Source of the DNA: Veillonella sp. DNF00869 | Lineage (GTDB): Bacteria; Bacillota; Negativicutes; Veillonellales; Veillonellaceae | Assembly (NCBI RefSeq): GCF_001553345.1 | Contig: NZ_KQ960771.1 | Span: forward strand, 492,759-556,758 | Direction of reading: 5' to 3' | DNA: 64,000 nt | Part shown: positions 25,596 to 35,241 of the stretch, piece after piece | Layout: the number at the start of each line of letters is the position of its first letter | Numbering within the stretch: the first letter of the stretch is position 1 | The notes under the pieces: model-generated | Databases searched by the model: none | The model's input: only the letters and a program-made list of their open reading frames with translations | What the model was told of the DNA's origin: nothing | Position numbers and translations under genes: made by a program

Positions 25596-26186
25596 CTACA
25601 GATATGGATTAGTCGCTAATTCATATCTCAATGTAGTACTCGAACCATGTCCAGGATATATCACATAAGACGGGTCTAAAGTCATAATTTTTTGCAACGT
25701 CTTTTCCATAGCCTTTGAATCACCATTATAGGTATTCACTTTTCCTATAGTTCCCTTAAATAATGTATCTCCTGTAAACAAAATATGTTTATATCCAACA
25801 AATACACTACCTGCACTATGTCCAGGCACTTCCCATACGTTCAGAGAAAAGGATCCTATCTGTAAAGGTCCCTCTTCCAACGCAATGTATGGCGACGTAA
25901 ACCGTTCTTTATACCCCGATGGCATGCGCCGTTTGACTAACAACAGTTCTTCATCCTTAGGATGCATGTATACAGGGATATGATACGCCTCTACTAGGGT
26001 ATCCACAGCGCATATATGGTCTGCATGACCATGGGTCAACACAATACCTACCGGCACCATGTCCTGTAATTCTTTCATAATACGTTGACCGTGAAAGCCT
26101 GGATCAATAATAAGGGCGTATCCATTTTCTTTCAGAATATAACAATTTGTTTTATACAAGCCTTGAGGCGTTCTTACGATGTCCAT
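25596..26186 (-). CDS. MBL-fold metallohydrolase (glyoxalase II-like)
   Basis: 196 aa metallo-beta-lactamase fold protein. The metal motif is LTHGHADHI (HxHxDH), the third ligand region is VPGHSAGSV, then FTGDTLF and the terminal VIYPGHGSST. It fits the small bacterial hydrolases of the YcbL/hydroxyacylglutathione hydrolase group; the substrate is unknown. The ATG at 26186 lies 35 bases inside the end of trkH with only a weak ribosome site, so translation probably depends on trkH. Confidence 0.85.
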   Translation of the reverse strand: MDIVRTPQGLYKTNCYILKENGYALIIDPGFHGQRIMKELQDMVPVGIVLTHGHADHICAVDTLVEAYHIPVYMHPKDEELLLVKRRMPSGYKERFTSPYIALEEGPLQIGSFSLNVWEVPGHSAGSVFVGYKHILFTGDTLFKGTIGKVNTYNGDSKAMEKTLQKIMTLDPSYVIYPGHGSSTTLRYELATNPYL

Positions 26187-27666
26187 CGAATCGTCTATAT
26201 CCTTTTTCTTTCTTTGTAAAATATCCGCGCCAAAATCCTGGGTGTAATAGTACCAATAAGGTAAACAACTCTAACCGTCCTAATAACATATCAATAATAC
26301 AAACTATCTTTGCAATAGGTGCCAATATGGTAAAACTTTCCGTAGGTCCTAATGAGCCAAATGCAAGGCCTACATTTCCTAGACTACCTGCAACTAATGG
26401 CAGCACATCTGCCAAGGGTAACCCTGTGGAAGAGATAATCACCGAGGAAATGCCAAAGATGAGCATATAAAGAAAAAAGAACTGTTGCGTAATTTGTAAC
26501 CATTTATTAGGTAATACATAACCGTTGAGTCGTACCAATTGTACCATATCGGGATGAATAGCTTTTCGTAGATAGAGAATGCTACTTTTTGCCAAGATAA
26601 TTATTCGTATGATTTTAAGTCCCCCTGCAGTTGAACCACTACAACCACCAAAGAACATTCCCATAAATAATACCATTTGCCCTAAGCTAGGCCATAAGTT
26701 ATAATCTGCAATGGCAAATCCAGTCCCAGTCTGCATAGAAACAAGTGTAAAAATAGCATTTCGTAAATGTTCAATATTAGCATCTCCAGCTTCCCATACT
26801 AATGCAAATAATACTAAACTTGATCCAATTGCTAGAGTAATGAGATAAATTCTGTATTCAAAATCTCGCCAAATCTCTTTAATACCTCGTTGCCAGACAG
26901 ATTGATAGACTGCAAAATTTCCACCCGCCAATATCATAAATACTACTAATATGATGCAGACCAAATAGGAATCAGCATATCTAAATGTACTGCCAGTAAT
27001 TGGTGACAATCCACCTGTAGCTACCGTAGCAAAGGTAAAATTAAGTGCTTCAAATAAACCGATGCCACTTAGCCATAATAGAAAAGTACAAGTAAATGTA
27101 AATCCCAAATAAATTCTCAGCAAGTTCCCGGCCATAGATTGGATTCTTGGTAATACAACCCCAGGTCTTGGTACAGAAGCCTCTGCTTCAACTAATGGAG
27201 CTACTCCAGTCCCTAAATTACGCAAGAATGCTAACACTAAGACAATCATCCCCATACCACCAATCCAATTGGTAAGCCCCCTCCACAAAATAAAGGCTCT
27301 TGGTAAAGCACTTACATCATCAATCATGCTTGCCCCGGTAGTCGTTATACCTGACACAGACTCAAATAAAGCATCTACAAATTGCTCAAGTACTCCACTA
27401 AAATAAAAAGGCAACGCCGAAAATATAGAGGCCAGAATCCAAGTTGCACTCACTACTAGAAATCCATCTCGTACACTATACACATTCGTATTTGTTCCAT
27501 AATGATATAATAGAAACCCTACTCCTCCTGCTATACATGATGTGATAAGAAACGAGTAGTAAAAAACCCCTTCATCTAATATACCAAAGAAAAAGGGAAC
27601 CATAATGAAGGAAGCTAAAATGAGCATCACTTGTCCAACGACTCGCATAATATTTTGAATGCGCAT
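26152..27666 (-). CDS. trkH: TrkH/KtrB family potassium uptake membrane subunit
   Basis: 504 aa potassium-translocating subunit. The four pore-loop filter segments are visible in order: SGITTTGASM, ATGGLSPI, MQTGTGFAI and GNVGLAFGS, each with the central glycine. The start at 27666 (MRIQNIM) follows AAAGGAGAAGG, so I prefer it to the in-frame start at 27684. It lies 27 bases downstream of trkA, its cytoplasmic regulatory subunit. Confidence 0.93.
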   Translation of the reverse strand: MRIQNIMRVVGQVMLILASFIMVPFFFGILDEGVFYYSFLITSCIAGGVGFLLYHYGTNTNVYSVRDGFLVVSATWILASIFSALPFYFSGVLEQFVDALFESVSGITTTGASMIDDVSALPRAFILWRGLTNWIGGMGMIVLVLAFLRNLGTGVAPLVEAEASVPRPGVVLPRIQSMAGNLLRIYLGFTFTCTFLLWLSGIGLFEALNFTFATVATGGLSPITGSTFRYADSYLVCIILVVFMILAGGNFAVYQSVWQRGIKEIWRDFEYRIYLITLAIGSSLVLFALVWEAGDANIEHLRNAIFTLVSMQTGTGFAIADYNLWPSLGQMVLFMGMFFGGCSGSTAGGLKIIRIIILAKSSILYLRKAIHPDMVQLVRLNGYVLPNKWLQITQQFFFLYMLIFGISSVIISSTGLPLADVLPLVAGSLGNVGLAFGSLGPTESFTILAPIAKIVCIIDMLLGRLELFTLLVLLHPGFWRGYFTKKEKGYRRFDGHRKNASRLV

Positions 27667-27693
27667 GATTCCTTCTCCTTTCAAAATTTTATA

Positions 27694-29034
27694 TCATTTA
27701 TTAATATATGCTAATAAAGTATTAATATTTTCTGGCAATGTAAAGATAACTATATGATCTCCTTCCAGGAGCACTGTATCCCCTTTAGGAACAATGGTTT
27801 GATGCTCTCTAACAATAGCTCCCACTAATGATTTTCCTGGCAACTTTAGGTCTTTTAAATGTTTATTTATCAGTGATGTTTTTTCTGTAACTTCTATTTC
27901 CACAGCTTCAGCTTTAGACCCTTCGAAGGTAAAAATATTAATAAGATTTTCATCTTCTCGAATTAACCGTAAAATTTGCCCCGATGTTAATAATCTCGGT
28001 GAAAATGCTACGTCAATACCCACCTGCTCCATCAAAGTAATATATTCTAATCGCCCTACACGAACAAATGCTTTAGGCACCCCCATATGTTTCGCTAATA
28101 ATGCCACTAATAAGTTCAATTTATCATCATCTGTTAAGCAAATGATAACATCATTATCGCTAATTTCCTCTGCTTCTAATAGGTCGATATCTGTGCCATC
28201 GCCATGAATGACAATAGACCGATCTACCATAGCGGCCAATTGTTCACAACGATCTAAATCTTTCTCGATAATCTTTACATCATACCCATCATTCTCTAGT
28301 AATACTGTTAGATTACGACCAATAAGACCAGCTCCAATAATAACCACCCTTTGCGTTGGTCTTGTTGTTTCATGCAACCAAGATTCTACCTCATCGATAC
28401 TGTCAGTAGCACCTAGAAAAAATACATTATCCATATACTCTAGAGTACTGTCACCATGAGGAATAATCATTTCCCCACCACGGAGAATCCCTACTACGAG
28501 AACATTCGGTGGCAACGTTAAAGAGCGTAAAGGAATTCCCATAATATCATGATTATTACGAATTTTAAATTCTACTAACCGCACGGCTCCGCTAGCAAAT
28601 TCTTCAACATCTAATGCAGCTGGCGTTTTTAGAATTTTATAAATTTCTTGAGCCGTTACCATTTCTGGATTTATAAAAAGGTCTATTCCTAATCTCTCAC
28701 GAATGAGTGCATTGGTATCATTTTCGTACTCTGTTTCCCGAACTCGAGCAATCGTCTTAGGAATACCTGCCGCTTTACCAAGCATACAAGCCAGCATATT
28801 AACTTCATCCGAATCCGTTACAGCAATAAGCATACCAATATCTTCGATTCCTATTTCTTGCAATAAGGCGATGCTACTACCATTCCCTTGCACTAAATTT
28901 ACATCTAAATTATTTTCTAAATTTTTTATGCGATCTCCGTTTTTTTCAATGACATATACATCATGTTGGTCTTGCGCTAATCGCTGAGCCAAGGAGTACC
29001 CTACTTTACCAGCACCTACTACCACAATTTTCAT
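27694..29034 (-). CDS. trkA: Trk potassium system regulatory subunit TrkA
   Basis: 446 aa with two tandem RCK_N/RCK_C units. The nucleotide-binding motifs are VVGAGKVGYSLAQRL at the N-terminus and VVIIGAGLIGRNLTVLL near residue 230, each followed by an acidic residue for NAD ribose (VIEKN, IIEKD). Four domains in one chain is the TrkA rather than the KtrA form. GGGGGATAGG precedes the ATG. Gates TrkH in response to nucleotides. Confidence 0.95.
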   Translation of the reverse strand: MKIVVVGAGKVGYSLAQRLAQDQHDVYVIEKNGDRIKNLENNLDVNLVQGNGSSIALLQEIGIEDIGMLIAVTDSDEVNMLACMLGKAAGIPKTIARVRETEYENDTNALIRERLGIDLFINPEMVTAQEIYKILKTPAALDVEEFASGAVRLVEFKIRNNHDIMGIPLRSLTLPPNVLVVGILRGGEMIIPHGDSTLEYMDNVFFLGATDSIDEVESWLHETTRPTQRVVIIGAGLIGRNLTVLLENDGYDVKIIEKDLDRCEQLAAMVDRSIVIHGDGTDIDLLEAEEISDNDVIICLTDDDKLNLLVALLAKHMGVPKAFVRVGRLEYITLMEQVGIDVAFSPRLLTSGQILRLIREDENLINIFTFEGSKAEAVEIEVTEKTSLINKHLKDLKLPGKSLVGAIVREHQTIVPKGDTVLLEGDHIVIFTLPENINTLLAYINK

Positions 29035-29045
29035 GACCTATCCCC

Positions 29046-29963
29046 CTATTTGATTTCCTCTATAGTAGCCGATTGTTCATCCGCCTCTAGTAAAGTGGCT
29101 TGCCCTTTCTCTGTTAATAGGGTCCATCCATCTTCTTGCACAATGAATCCTGCTTTCATCAGATGTCCTAAGGCACGTTTAAAAGCGGCCTTGCTGATGT
29201 TGAATTTATCTTTAATGATAGGTGTCGACGTACTATCACCATAAGGCATACGTCCATGACGACTACCTAAATAGGTCATAATTTTTGCACCATCCGTAGC
29301 CAATGCCTCTTCTTTGACCGGGCGCATAGAAATATTGATACGTCCATCATCACGCTTAAAGGTAATACGGCCTTCAATAAGTTCCCCTACTTTTAAAGAT
29401 CGTGTCATTTCACTACGATGCATGAACGCAATCCATCGTTCAGGGGTAATTAAGAATGCCCCTTCGCTGGTCATGTTATAAATGGCACCTTTCACCATGC
29501 TCCCTATTTTAGCATCTGTAGCAGGTTTTGAAGCACGCCGCATCGCATCATCCACATCCATGGATACAGCTAAACGACCTGACTTATCACTATAGAGACG
29601 AACCCAAACTTTTTCACCATTTTGAGGGCGACCACGCATTTCTGCATGGGGCATAAAAATCCCCCGTTCTGTTCCTACTTCTACGAAACAGCCAAAGTTT
29701 GTCGTATTGATAACCTCAACATAACCAATTTGACCTTCCTTCATAGCTGGTAAACGCATACTCGCTGTCAAGCGGCCTTTGGGATCTTTGTATAGAAACA
29801 CTGTCACTTCATCGCCAATCGCAACGGAACTAGTTTGTTGGTCTTTATGCAACAAAATATCGTCATTCGTATTGCCTGTTTGACCATCTAAAAAAGACCC
29901 TTGATCACTTTGACGCAATACCTTTAGCGTAGCAATAGTATTTTCTGATAAAGTACTAGCCAT
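29046..29963 (-). CDS. cvfB: S1-domain RNA-binding protein, CvfB family
   Basis: 305 aa. Tandem S1-like modules (about residues 60-210, for example GQIGYVEVINTTNFGCFVEVG and GSMVKGAIYNMTSEGAFLI) are followed by a C-terminal winged helix (FNISKAAFKRALGHLMKAGFIVQEDG). This is the architecture of CvfB/YitL, an RNA-binding virulence-linked regulator in staphylococci. The ATG at 29963 has AAGGAG upstream and follows the rsfS stop by one base. Confidence 0.87.
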   Translation of the reverse strand: MASTLSENTIATLKVLRQSDQGSFLDGQTGNTNDDILLHKDQQTSSVAIGDEVTVFLYKDPKGRLTASMRLPAMKEGQIGYVEVINTTNFGCFVEVGTERGIFMPHAEMRGRPQNGEKVWVRLYSDKSGRLAVSMDVDDAMRRASKPATDAKIGSMVKGAIYNMTSEGAFLITPERWIAFMHRSEMTRSLKVGELIEGRITFKRDDGRINISMRPVKEEALATDGAKIMTYLGSRHGRMPYGDSTSTPIIKDKFNISKAAFKRALGHLMKAGFIVQEDGWTLLTEKGQATLLEADEQSATIEEIK

Positions 29964-29964
29964 A

Positions 29965-30324
29965 TTAGACTCCTTCAAAGGATTCTCTTGGTGCATCCTT
30001 CCACAATTCTTCTAAGCCATAGAAATGGCGGTATTCACCTGTAAATACGTGGGCAATGACATCACCAAAATCAAGTAAAATCCAATCTCCTTCACGATAT
30101 CCTTCGCGATGTAATACGGTCATACCTTGCTCTGCACCGGCATCTTCAATGGCATCAGCTACACTTTGTGCATGTTTCACATTGTTTGCTGTAATCACTA
30201 AGAAATAATCTCCTAACATGGTAAGACCTTCCATATCCATAATGGAAATGTCTTCTCCCTTTTTATCATATCCAGCTTGTGCTAAGATTTTTACTGTTCC
30301 TAAAATATCTTGTTTCTGTTTCAT
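29965..30324 (-). CDS. rsfS: Ribosomal silencing factor RsfS
   Basis: 119 aa. The DUF143 core is complete: KKGEDISIMDMEGLTMLGDYFLVITANN, VKHAQSVADAI and the C-terminal WILLDFGDVIAHVFTGEYRHFYGLEELW. It binds uL14 and blocks subunit joining when nutrients are scarce. Its neighbours LCP, yqeK and nadD give the common nadD-yqeK-(lytR)-rsfS order. Confidence 0.95.
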   Translation of the reverse strand: MKQKQDILGTVKILAQAGYDKKGEDISIMDMEGLTMLGDYFLVITANNVKHAQSVADAIEDAGAEQGMTVLHREGYREGDWILLDFGDVIAHVFTGEYRHFYGLEELWKDAPRESFEGV

Positions 30325-30333
30325 TCTAACTCC

Positions 30334-31446
30334 TTATCTTGTTGTGGGACTCCCTGGTTCTGATTTTTCTGTATCCATAGACTTATCTTCTTTCGTAGCT
30401 TTAGTCTGTTTTTCAGCATCTTTTAAAGAATCATCAGCACTATCTTTTCCAATACCTTTTGGAGTATCTCCAATCACTGGAATCACTTCAGCATCACTTG
30501 GAATATCTCCCACAGTAATTCCTACCAATTGTTGTAATTCTATAGGCTCTACATTCCAATAGTCTACATGATCAATTGTTTCTGGTGACCCTGGTAAAAT
30601 ATACCACCGCACTTTATCTTTAGGAAAGTCAATCACTTTTGTGATAAACCGAACACCATCCCATGTACTAATATTAGTACTAATATGACTCCATTGTCGC
30701 CACACTCGAAAAGCGGTTCCCAAGCTAACGTGATTTCGTTCTCTCTCCCACATAGTCTTTAATAATCGTTCTTGATGCATAGTCCTTGCTAATGTATCAC
30801 CTTCTTGATTGACGTATCTCATATATCCAAAGGCGGTATCATTAGTCATATCTTGGTACCCTTGATGAATGTTGATATCCACTTCACCAGAAGCTGCATC
30901 TCGATGTACCATAGATTGCTCCACATATAGGCTTGGAGTTCCAAAAATGTTCATCATAGACTGGAAACTCTCTTGATCTACCACTGCATAATAGGGGATA
31001 ACTATATGAAACATATCTTCCACTACGGCTTTCGTTAATTCTATTCCACCTTGTGCATACATATCATTAATTCGTTGCGGTGTATCACTGTGACGGTTAA
31101 TTATTTTACTATTACTCGGTATACCAATAATCTGCAAAGTTTTTGCATCCATATTGAAAGCTATCACATACAAAGCATCTGCTTGCTGTGGTTGACTTTT
31201 ATCAACGCCAACAAGCAACATATAGGATGTTTTAATGGAGCTCATATCCATAGGTATTGTATTAGTCACAACCGGCAATGGATGCGACTCTTGACTAGTA
31301 GTACTCGGTTGAGATACAGCACTCACTGCACTACGTATTCCCCATACTAGAAGGCCTACAAAAACTACTAATAAAATTAGGGCCCCTATAATGCGTCCCC
31401 ATCGCAGTCCATGTCGGCGCGGCTTTCGTCGTATATTTCGCTCCAT
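30334..31446 (-). CDS. LytR-CpsA-Psr (LCP) family protein, divergent
   Basis: 370 aa. The N-terminus is a short basic cytoplasmic tail, then a membrane anchor (about 18-38). The extracytoplasmic LCP domain spans about 70-270 (LLVGVDKSQ, NDMYAQGGIELTKAVVEDM, AFGYMRYVNQEGDTLARTMHQERLL). LCP enzymes transfer glycopolymers to peptidoglycan. The usual 'SiPRDt' phosphate-binding motif appears here as GIPSNSKI, losing its arginine, so catalysis is uncertain. The C-terminus is a charged Lys/Asp/Ser-rich tail. It starts one base after the yqeK stop region and precedes rsfS. Confidence 0.82.
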   Translation of the reverse strand: MERNIRRKPRRHGLRWGRIIGALILLVVFVGLLVWGIRSAVSAVSQPSTTSQESHPLPVVTNTIPMDMSSIKTSYMLLVGVDKSQPQQADALYVIAFNMDAKTLQIIGIPSNSKIINRHSDTPQRINDMYAQGGIELTKAVVEDMFHIVIPYYAVVDQESFQSMMNIFGTPSLYVEQSMVHRDAASGEVDINIHQGYQDMTNDTAFGYMRYVNQEGDTLARTMHQERLLKTMWERERNHVSLGTAFRVWRQWSHISTNISTWDGVRFITKVIDFPKDKVRWYILPGSPETIDHVDYWNVEPIELQQLVGITVGDIPSDAEVIPVIGDTPKGIGKDSADDSLKDAEKQTKATKEDKSMDTEKSEPGSPTTR

Positions 31447-32031
31447 TTATGTATCCGACCTTTCTAACAATACACTATTTCTACCTCGAATCGTATCTAC
31501 ATGTATACTTAACCCTTGATCAAGCAAATGACGTATCGTTCCATCATAGGCGCGAATCACAGCAGCGTTCAAATCTTTAAATGCTAACGCACGTAGTTCT
31601 TCCACACCAGGAAAATCACGATTTGGTTCAATATAATCAGCTAAAAAAATAATCTTATCTAATAAGCTCATATGGGTACTCCCTAATGTATGAACTCGAA
31701 TAGCCTCGCAAATCGATTCATCTTGAATCTGCAACTCTAACTTAGCATAGGCTGCCGCTGCAGGTCCATGTAGTAATGCCCCGTTGTTAAGCATTTCTGA
31801 ATCCACCGCTATCTGTGCATCCATCACCATTGCTTGCATTTCTTGTAAAGGTCTTTCTTTCATAGCATCATGCAATACAGCTGCCACTTCTGCTTTCTCT
31901 ATAGAAACACCATAATGATTGGCTAATCGTCTTGCCATATCTAGCACACCTAATGTATGAGCAAATCGTTTTGGTGAAAGCCGGACTTTCACAACATTTT
32001 GTAAATTTTCTATTGTTGTTATATCTTTCAC
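31447..32031 (-). CDS. yqeK: HD-domain hydrolase, YqeK family
   Basis: 194 aa HD phosphohydrolase. Motifs are RFAHTLGVLDMARRLANHYG, the HD pair in AAVLHDAMKERP and FLADYIEPNRDFPG. Family members hydrolyse diadenosine tetraphosphate. The GTG at 32031 (VKDITTIENL) is chosen because GAAAGG lies upstream and the resulting protein length and opening match the family; the longer frame from 32073 adds 14 unrelated residues. It sits between nadD and the LCP gene. Confidence 0.88.
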   Translation of the reverse strand: MKDITTIENLQNVVKVRLSPKRFAHTLGVLDMARRLANHYGVSIEKAEVAAVLHDAMKERPLQEMQAMVMDAQIAVDSEMLNNGALLHGPAAAAYAKLELQIQDESICEAIRVHTLGSTHMSLLDKIIFLADYIEPNRDFPGVEELRALAFKDLNAAVIRAYDGTIRHLLDQGLSIHVDTIRGRNSVLLERSDT

Positions 32032-32090
32032 AAGCCTATACCTTTCTAGGGTTATCCATAAAACAAGCATCAACCTAACAACAAATACCC

Positions 32091-32702
32091 TTATGTATTA
32101 TATATTTTATGTTCCTTAATGTATTGATACACCAATTTAGGTAACATGTATCGTGTAGATAATCCATACCGCAGTCGGCGACGCAATTCCGTAGCAGATA
32201 ACTTCATTTCTGGCACCTCTAATATGTGAATACGACCGCCTCGTTGAGCAAGCCATTCGATACTTTCACCAATATCAGCAGTGGCACCAGGGCGGATAGC
32301 CCCAATAAACTCACACATATCTAAGAGCTGTTCAATATATTTCCAGGTTGGTAAATTCTGAATCGTATCCGTGCCGGCAATAAAGAAAAATTCCGTATCT
32401 GATCCATACAAATCATGAAAATATCGCAATGTATCAATGGTATAAGATTTCCCATCCCGCCGCATCTCTACATCAGAAACTACAAAATTAGGATTATCCA
32501 ATACTGCTACACGTACCATTTCTAAGCGATATTTCGCCTCAATCACATCCGATTCCTTATGAGGAGGTTCCTTAGCAGGCACAAAAATTACCCGATTCAA
32601 ATCAAATGCTTCTGATGCCATTTCTGCAATCATAAGATGGCCCAAATGAATCGGATTAAAAGTGCCACCCAAAACACCAACTCTCTTTTTCTTATCTACC
32701 AT
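32091..32702 (-). CDS. nadD: Nicotinate-nucleotide adenylyltransferase
   Basis: 203 aa. Adenylates nicotinate mononucleotide in NAD synthesis. The nucleotidyltransferase motif GGTFNPIHLGHL is near the start, followed by PAKEPPHKESD and the late motif MKLSATELRRRLRYG (ISSTxIR type). The ATG overlaps the last codons of the small membrane protein gene just upstream, suggesting coupled translation. Confidence 0.95.
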   Translation of the reverse strand: MVDKKKRVGVLGGTFNPIHLGHLMIAEMASEAFDLNRVIFVPAKEPPHKESDVIEAKYRLEMVRVAVLDNPNFVVSDVEMRRDGKSYTIDTLRYFHDLYGSDTEFFFIAGTDTIQNLPTWKYIEQLLDMCEFIGAIRPGATADIGESIEWLAQRGGRIHILEVPEMKLSATELRRRLRYGLSTRYMLPKLVYQYIKEHKIYNT

Positions 32703-32835
32703 GTAACCACGCCCCTATACACACTAGAGATACAATACCTAGTATGACTATTACGATTCCGTAGGACTTCCATTCATAAGCTCCTTTGGGAGACTTCATA
32801 TAATGAAAGTAAGCTTTTACATCTGCTAATTTCAT
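32692..32835 (-). CDS. Small membrane protein (47 aa) between proA and nadD
   Basis: This frame starts MKLADVKAYFHYMKSPKGAY, contains one strongly hydrophobic segment (about residues 26-43, SYGIVIVILGIVSLVCIG) and ends WLHGR. Its ATG overlaps the proA stop (ATGA) and its TAA lies inside the first codons of nadD, so it is tightly packed between two real genes. The proA 3' end provides the upstream context; there is no separate promoter. I do not recognise the family. The single helix with a short basic N-terminal half suggests an inner-membrane protein of unknown role. Confidence 0.65.
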   Translation of the reverse strand: MKLADVKAYFHYMKSPKGAYEWKSYGIVIVILGIVSLVCIGAWLHGR

Positions 32836-34088
32836 CGTACCTGTCCATGGCCAAAGACAAAATATTTATAGCTTGTCAACGCATCTAGTCCCATAGGTCC
32901 TCGAGCATGGAGTTTTTGTGTACTAATGCCAATCTCAGCCCCTAAGCCAAATTCAAAACCATCTGTAAATCGTGTAGATGCATTCACATAAACTGTGGAA
33001 GCATCCACTAAGTTCATAAATCGCTCTGCCTCGGTTGGGTCTTCTGTAATAATCATTTCAGAATGTTTTGTACCAAATGTATTGATATGAGTAATAGCAT
33101 CATCAATGGAAGATACCACTTTGAAATTCACAATATAGTCATTATATTCTGTAGCCCAATTATCCTCTGTGCCAGGTTTCACCTGAGAAGACAAGCTTTG
33201 AATTTGTGTATCCCCATAGATGGCAACACCTTTTTCTTCTAACATAGATACAATCTTAGGCCCTAAATCTTGCAGTCTTGCTTCATGTAACAAAATTGTT
33301 TCCATCGCATTACATACAGATGGTCGTGACAATTTTGCATTTTCCAATACCTGTAATGTCATCGTTTCATCAGCAGATACATCCACATAGCCATGAACAA
33401 CACCACTCCCTGTTTCTATAACAGGAATTTTACTGTTATTCACGACAAATTGAATCAATCCTGCTCCACCACGTGGAATCATCACATCAATCCATTTGCG
33501 TTGTGCTAACAATTCACCTACAGCTTCTCTCTCAAGAATAGACACTAATTGAACTAGCTCTTTCGGAGCTCCACACTGCTCTAAAGAACCTTGCATAATA
33601 TGTACCATCGCCTCACTCGTATGGTATGCCTCTTTTCCTCCGCGAAGAATGATCGCATTGCCTGTCTTAATGGCTAAGGCAGCTGCATCCACTGTCACAT
33701 TAGGGCGAGCTTCATAAATCATGCCAATAACTCCGATAGGGATTTGCCGTTTTTCAATACGCAAGCCATTGTCTAAGGTTCTACTTTCTAACACAGTACC
33801 AATGGGGTCATGCAAATGAGCCACTTGACGAACACCTTCACAAATACCTTCGATGCGCTCCTTCGTCAAACGAAGGCGATCCATCATCACAGATGGAACT
33901 CCATTCTCTTTAGCTTGGGAACAATCGATAGTATTCGCTTCTAAAATCATTGGTATAGCATTTTCCAAATCATAAGCAATCTGTTCCAAGATACGATTCT
34001 TATCTTCTGTACTTAGCACTTGTCCTACCATAGAAGCTGACCGTGCTGCTTTGCCTAAATTTTCAAAATATGCAGTATATGGATTCAT
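32832..34088 (-). CDS. proA: Gamma-glutamyl phosphate reductase
   Basis: 418 aa. Second step of proline synthesis: reduces glutamyl 5-phosphate to the semialdehyde with NADPH. Family motifs include IPIGVIGMIYEARPNVTVDAAALAIKTGN (written here in part), the catalytic cysteine in LSRPSVCNAMETILL and the end segment EFGLGAEIGISTQKLHARGPMG. AGGAGT precedes the ATG; it lies three bases after proB. Confidence 0.97.
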   Translation of the reverse strand: MNPYTAYFENLGKAARSASMVGQVLSTEDKNRILEQIAYDLENAIPMILEANTIDCSQAKENGVPSVMMDRLRLTKERIEGICEGVRQVAHLHDPIGTVLESRTLDNGLRIEKRQIPIGVIGMIYEARPNVTVDAAALAIKTGNAIILRGGKEAYHTSEAMVHIMQGSLEQCGAPKELVQLVSILEREAVGELLAQRKWIDVMIPRGGAGLIQFVVNNSKIPVIETGSGVVHGYVDVSADETMTLQVLENAKLSRPSVCNAMETILLHEARLQDLGPKIVSMLEEKGVAIYGDTQIQSLSSQVKPGTEDNWATEYNDYIVNFKVVSSIDDAITHINTFGTKHSEMIITEDPTEAERFMNLVDASTVYVNASTRFTDGFEFGLGAEIGISTQKLHARGPMGLDALTSYKYFVFGHGQVR

Positions 34089-34091
34089 AAT

Positions 34092-35219
34092 TTACTCCTG
34101 TCGTAAGACAACTAAGTTATCTCGATGCACCACTACATGATAGGTATCACGAACACCTAGTATAGTAGGAATATCCTGTGATTTACGTCCTTTAATCTTT
34201 AACAAGTCAGATAGATTAAAGTTCACAATACCGCGGGCAATTTCTTCTCCACCGTGAACAATAGATATGGTATCCCCTTCTTCAAATTGTCCTTCACCAG
34301 ATAGAATACCTACCGGTAAAACACTAGATCCATTGGTGAGTAATGCATCACGGCATCCTTTATCTACATGAATGGTACCTTGTAAACGTGTGCCAAATGC
34401 CATCCAGCGCTTTTTAATTTGCGGTACATCTCGATGAGGCCAAAAATGCGTGCCTCGTTCTTCTCCATTCATAATAGCTTTAATACTATCTGGATGGTCA
34501 CCAGAGGCGATAATCATATGAACTCCAGAGTTCGTTGCAATATGAGCAGCTTGAATCTTCGTATACATACCACCAGTGCCCAAAGAAGACCCTGCACCAC
34601 CAGAAATTTCATAAATGTACGGAGTAAGAGCCTCTACTTCATGGATTAATGTAGCATTTGGGTCTGTAGACGGATTCGCTGTATATAGGCCTTCAATATC
34701 CGATAAAATAATCAATGCATCTGCATCAATAATGCTAGCAATATTAGCAGATAATGTATCATTATCACCAATTTTAAACTCATCGATAGCCACTACATCA
34801 TTTTCATTGATAATAGGAATAACTCCTAATCCAATGAGGGCCGTCAATGTATTCCGTAAATTAAGATAATGACTACGTTTCACCGTATCTTCACGGGTTA
34901 CAAGAATTTGTCCTACCGTATGTCCATATTCAGCGAATAGTTTTTCATACATATGTAACAAGATTCCTTGTCCCACAGAGGCTGCGGCTTGTTTTAAAGC
35001 AATGTCATCGGGTCTTGATGTAAATCTCAATGAGGGAAGACCAGCAGCAGTAGCCCCAGAAGAAACTAAAATCATTTCTTTTCCTGCATTAGCTAAATTG
35101 CAAATTTGTCGGACCAACACTTCAATTTTATCAATGTTGATGCGTCCATTTGCATGGGTTAGTGAACTTGTTCCTACTTTCACAATCACTCGTTTCGCCT
35201 GTCGTAACTCTTCTCTCAT
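34092..35219 (-). CDS. proB: Glutamate 5-kinase
   Basis: 375 aa. First step of proline synthesis. The amino acid kinase domain shows VIVKVGTSSLTH, VSSGATAAG, INENDVVAIDE and GTGGMYTKIQAA. The C-terminal PUA domain (about 280-375, GTIHVDKGCRDALL...) is present. Proline feedback is typical of the family. It is transcribed with proA. Confidence 0.97.
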   Translation of the reverse strand: MREELRQAKRVIVKVGTSSLTHANGRINIDKIEVLVRQICNLANAGKEMILVSSGATAAGLPSLRFTSRPDDIALKQAAASVGQGILLHMYEKLFAEYGHTVGQILVTREDTVKRSHYLNLRNTLTALIGLGVIPIINENDVVAIDEFKIGDNDTLSANIASIIDADALIILSDIEGLYTANPSTDPNATLIHEVEALTPYIYEISGGAGSSLGTGGMYTKIQAAHIATNSGVHMIIASGDHPDSIKAIMNGEERGTHFWPHRDVPQIKKRWMAFGTRLQGTIHVDKGCRDALLTNGSSVLPVGILSGEGQFEEGDTISIVHGGEEIARGIVNFNLSDLLKIKGRKSQDIPTILGVRDTYHVVVHRDNLVVLRQE

Positions 35220-35241
35220 CGCTTCACCTCATATGGATTGA

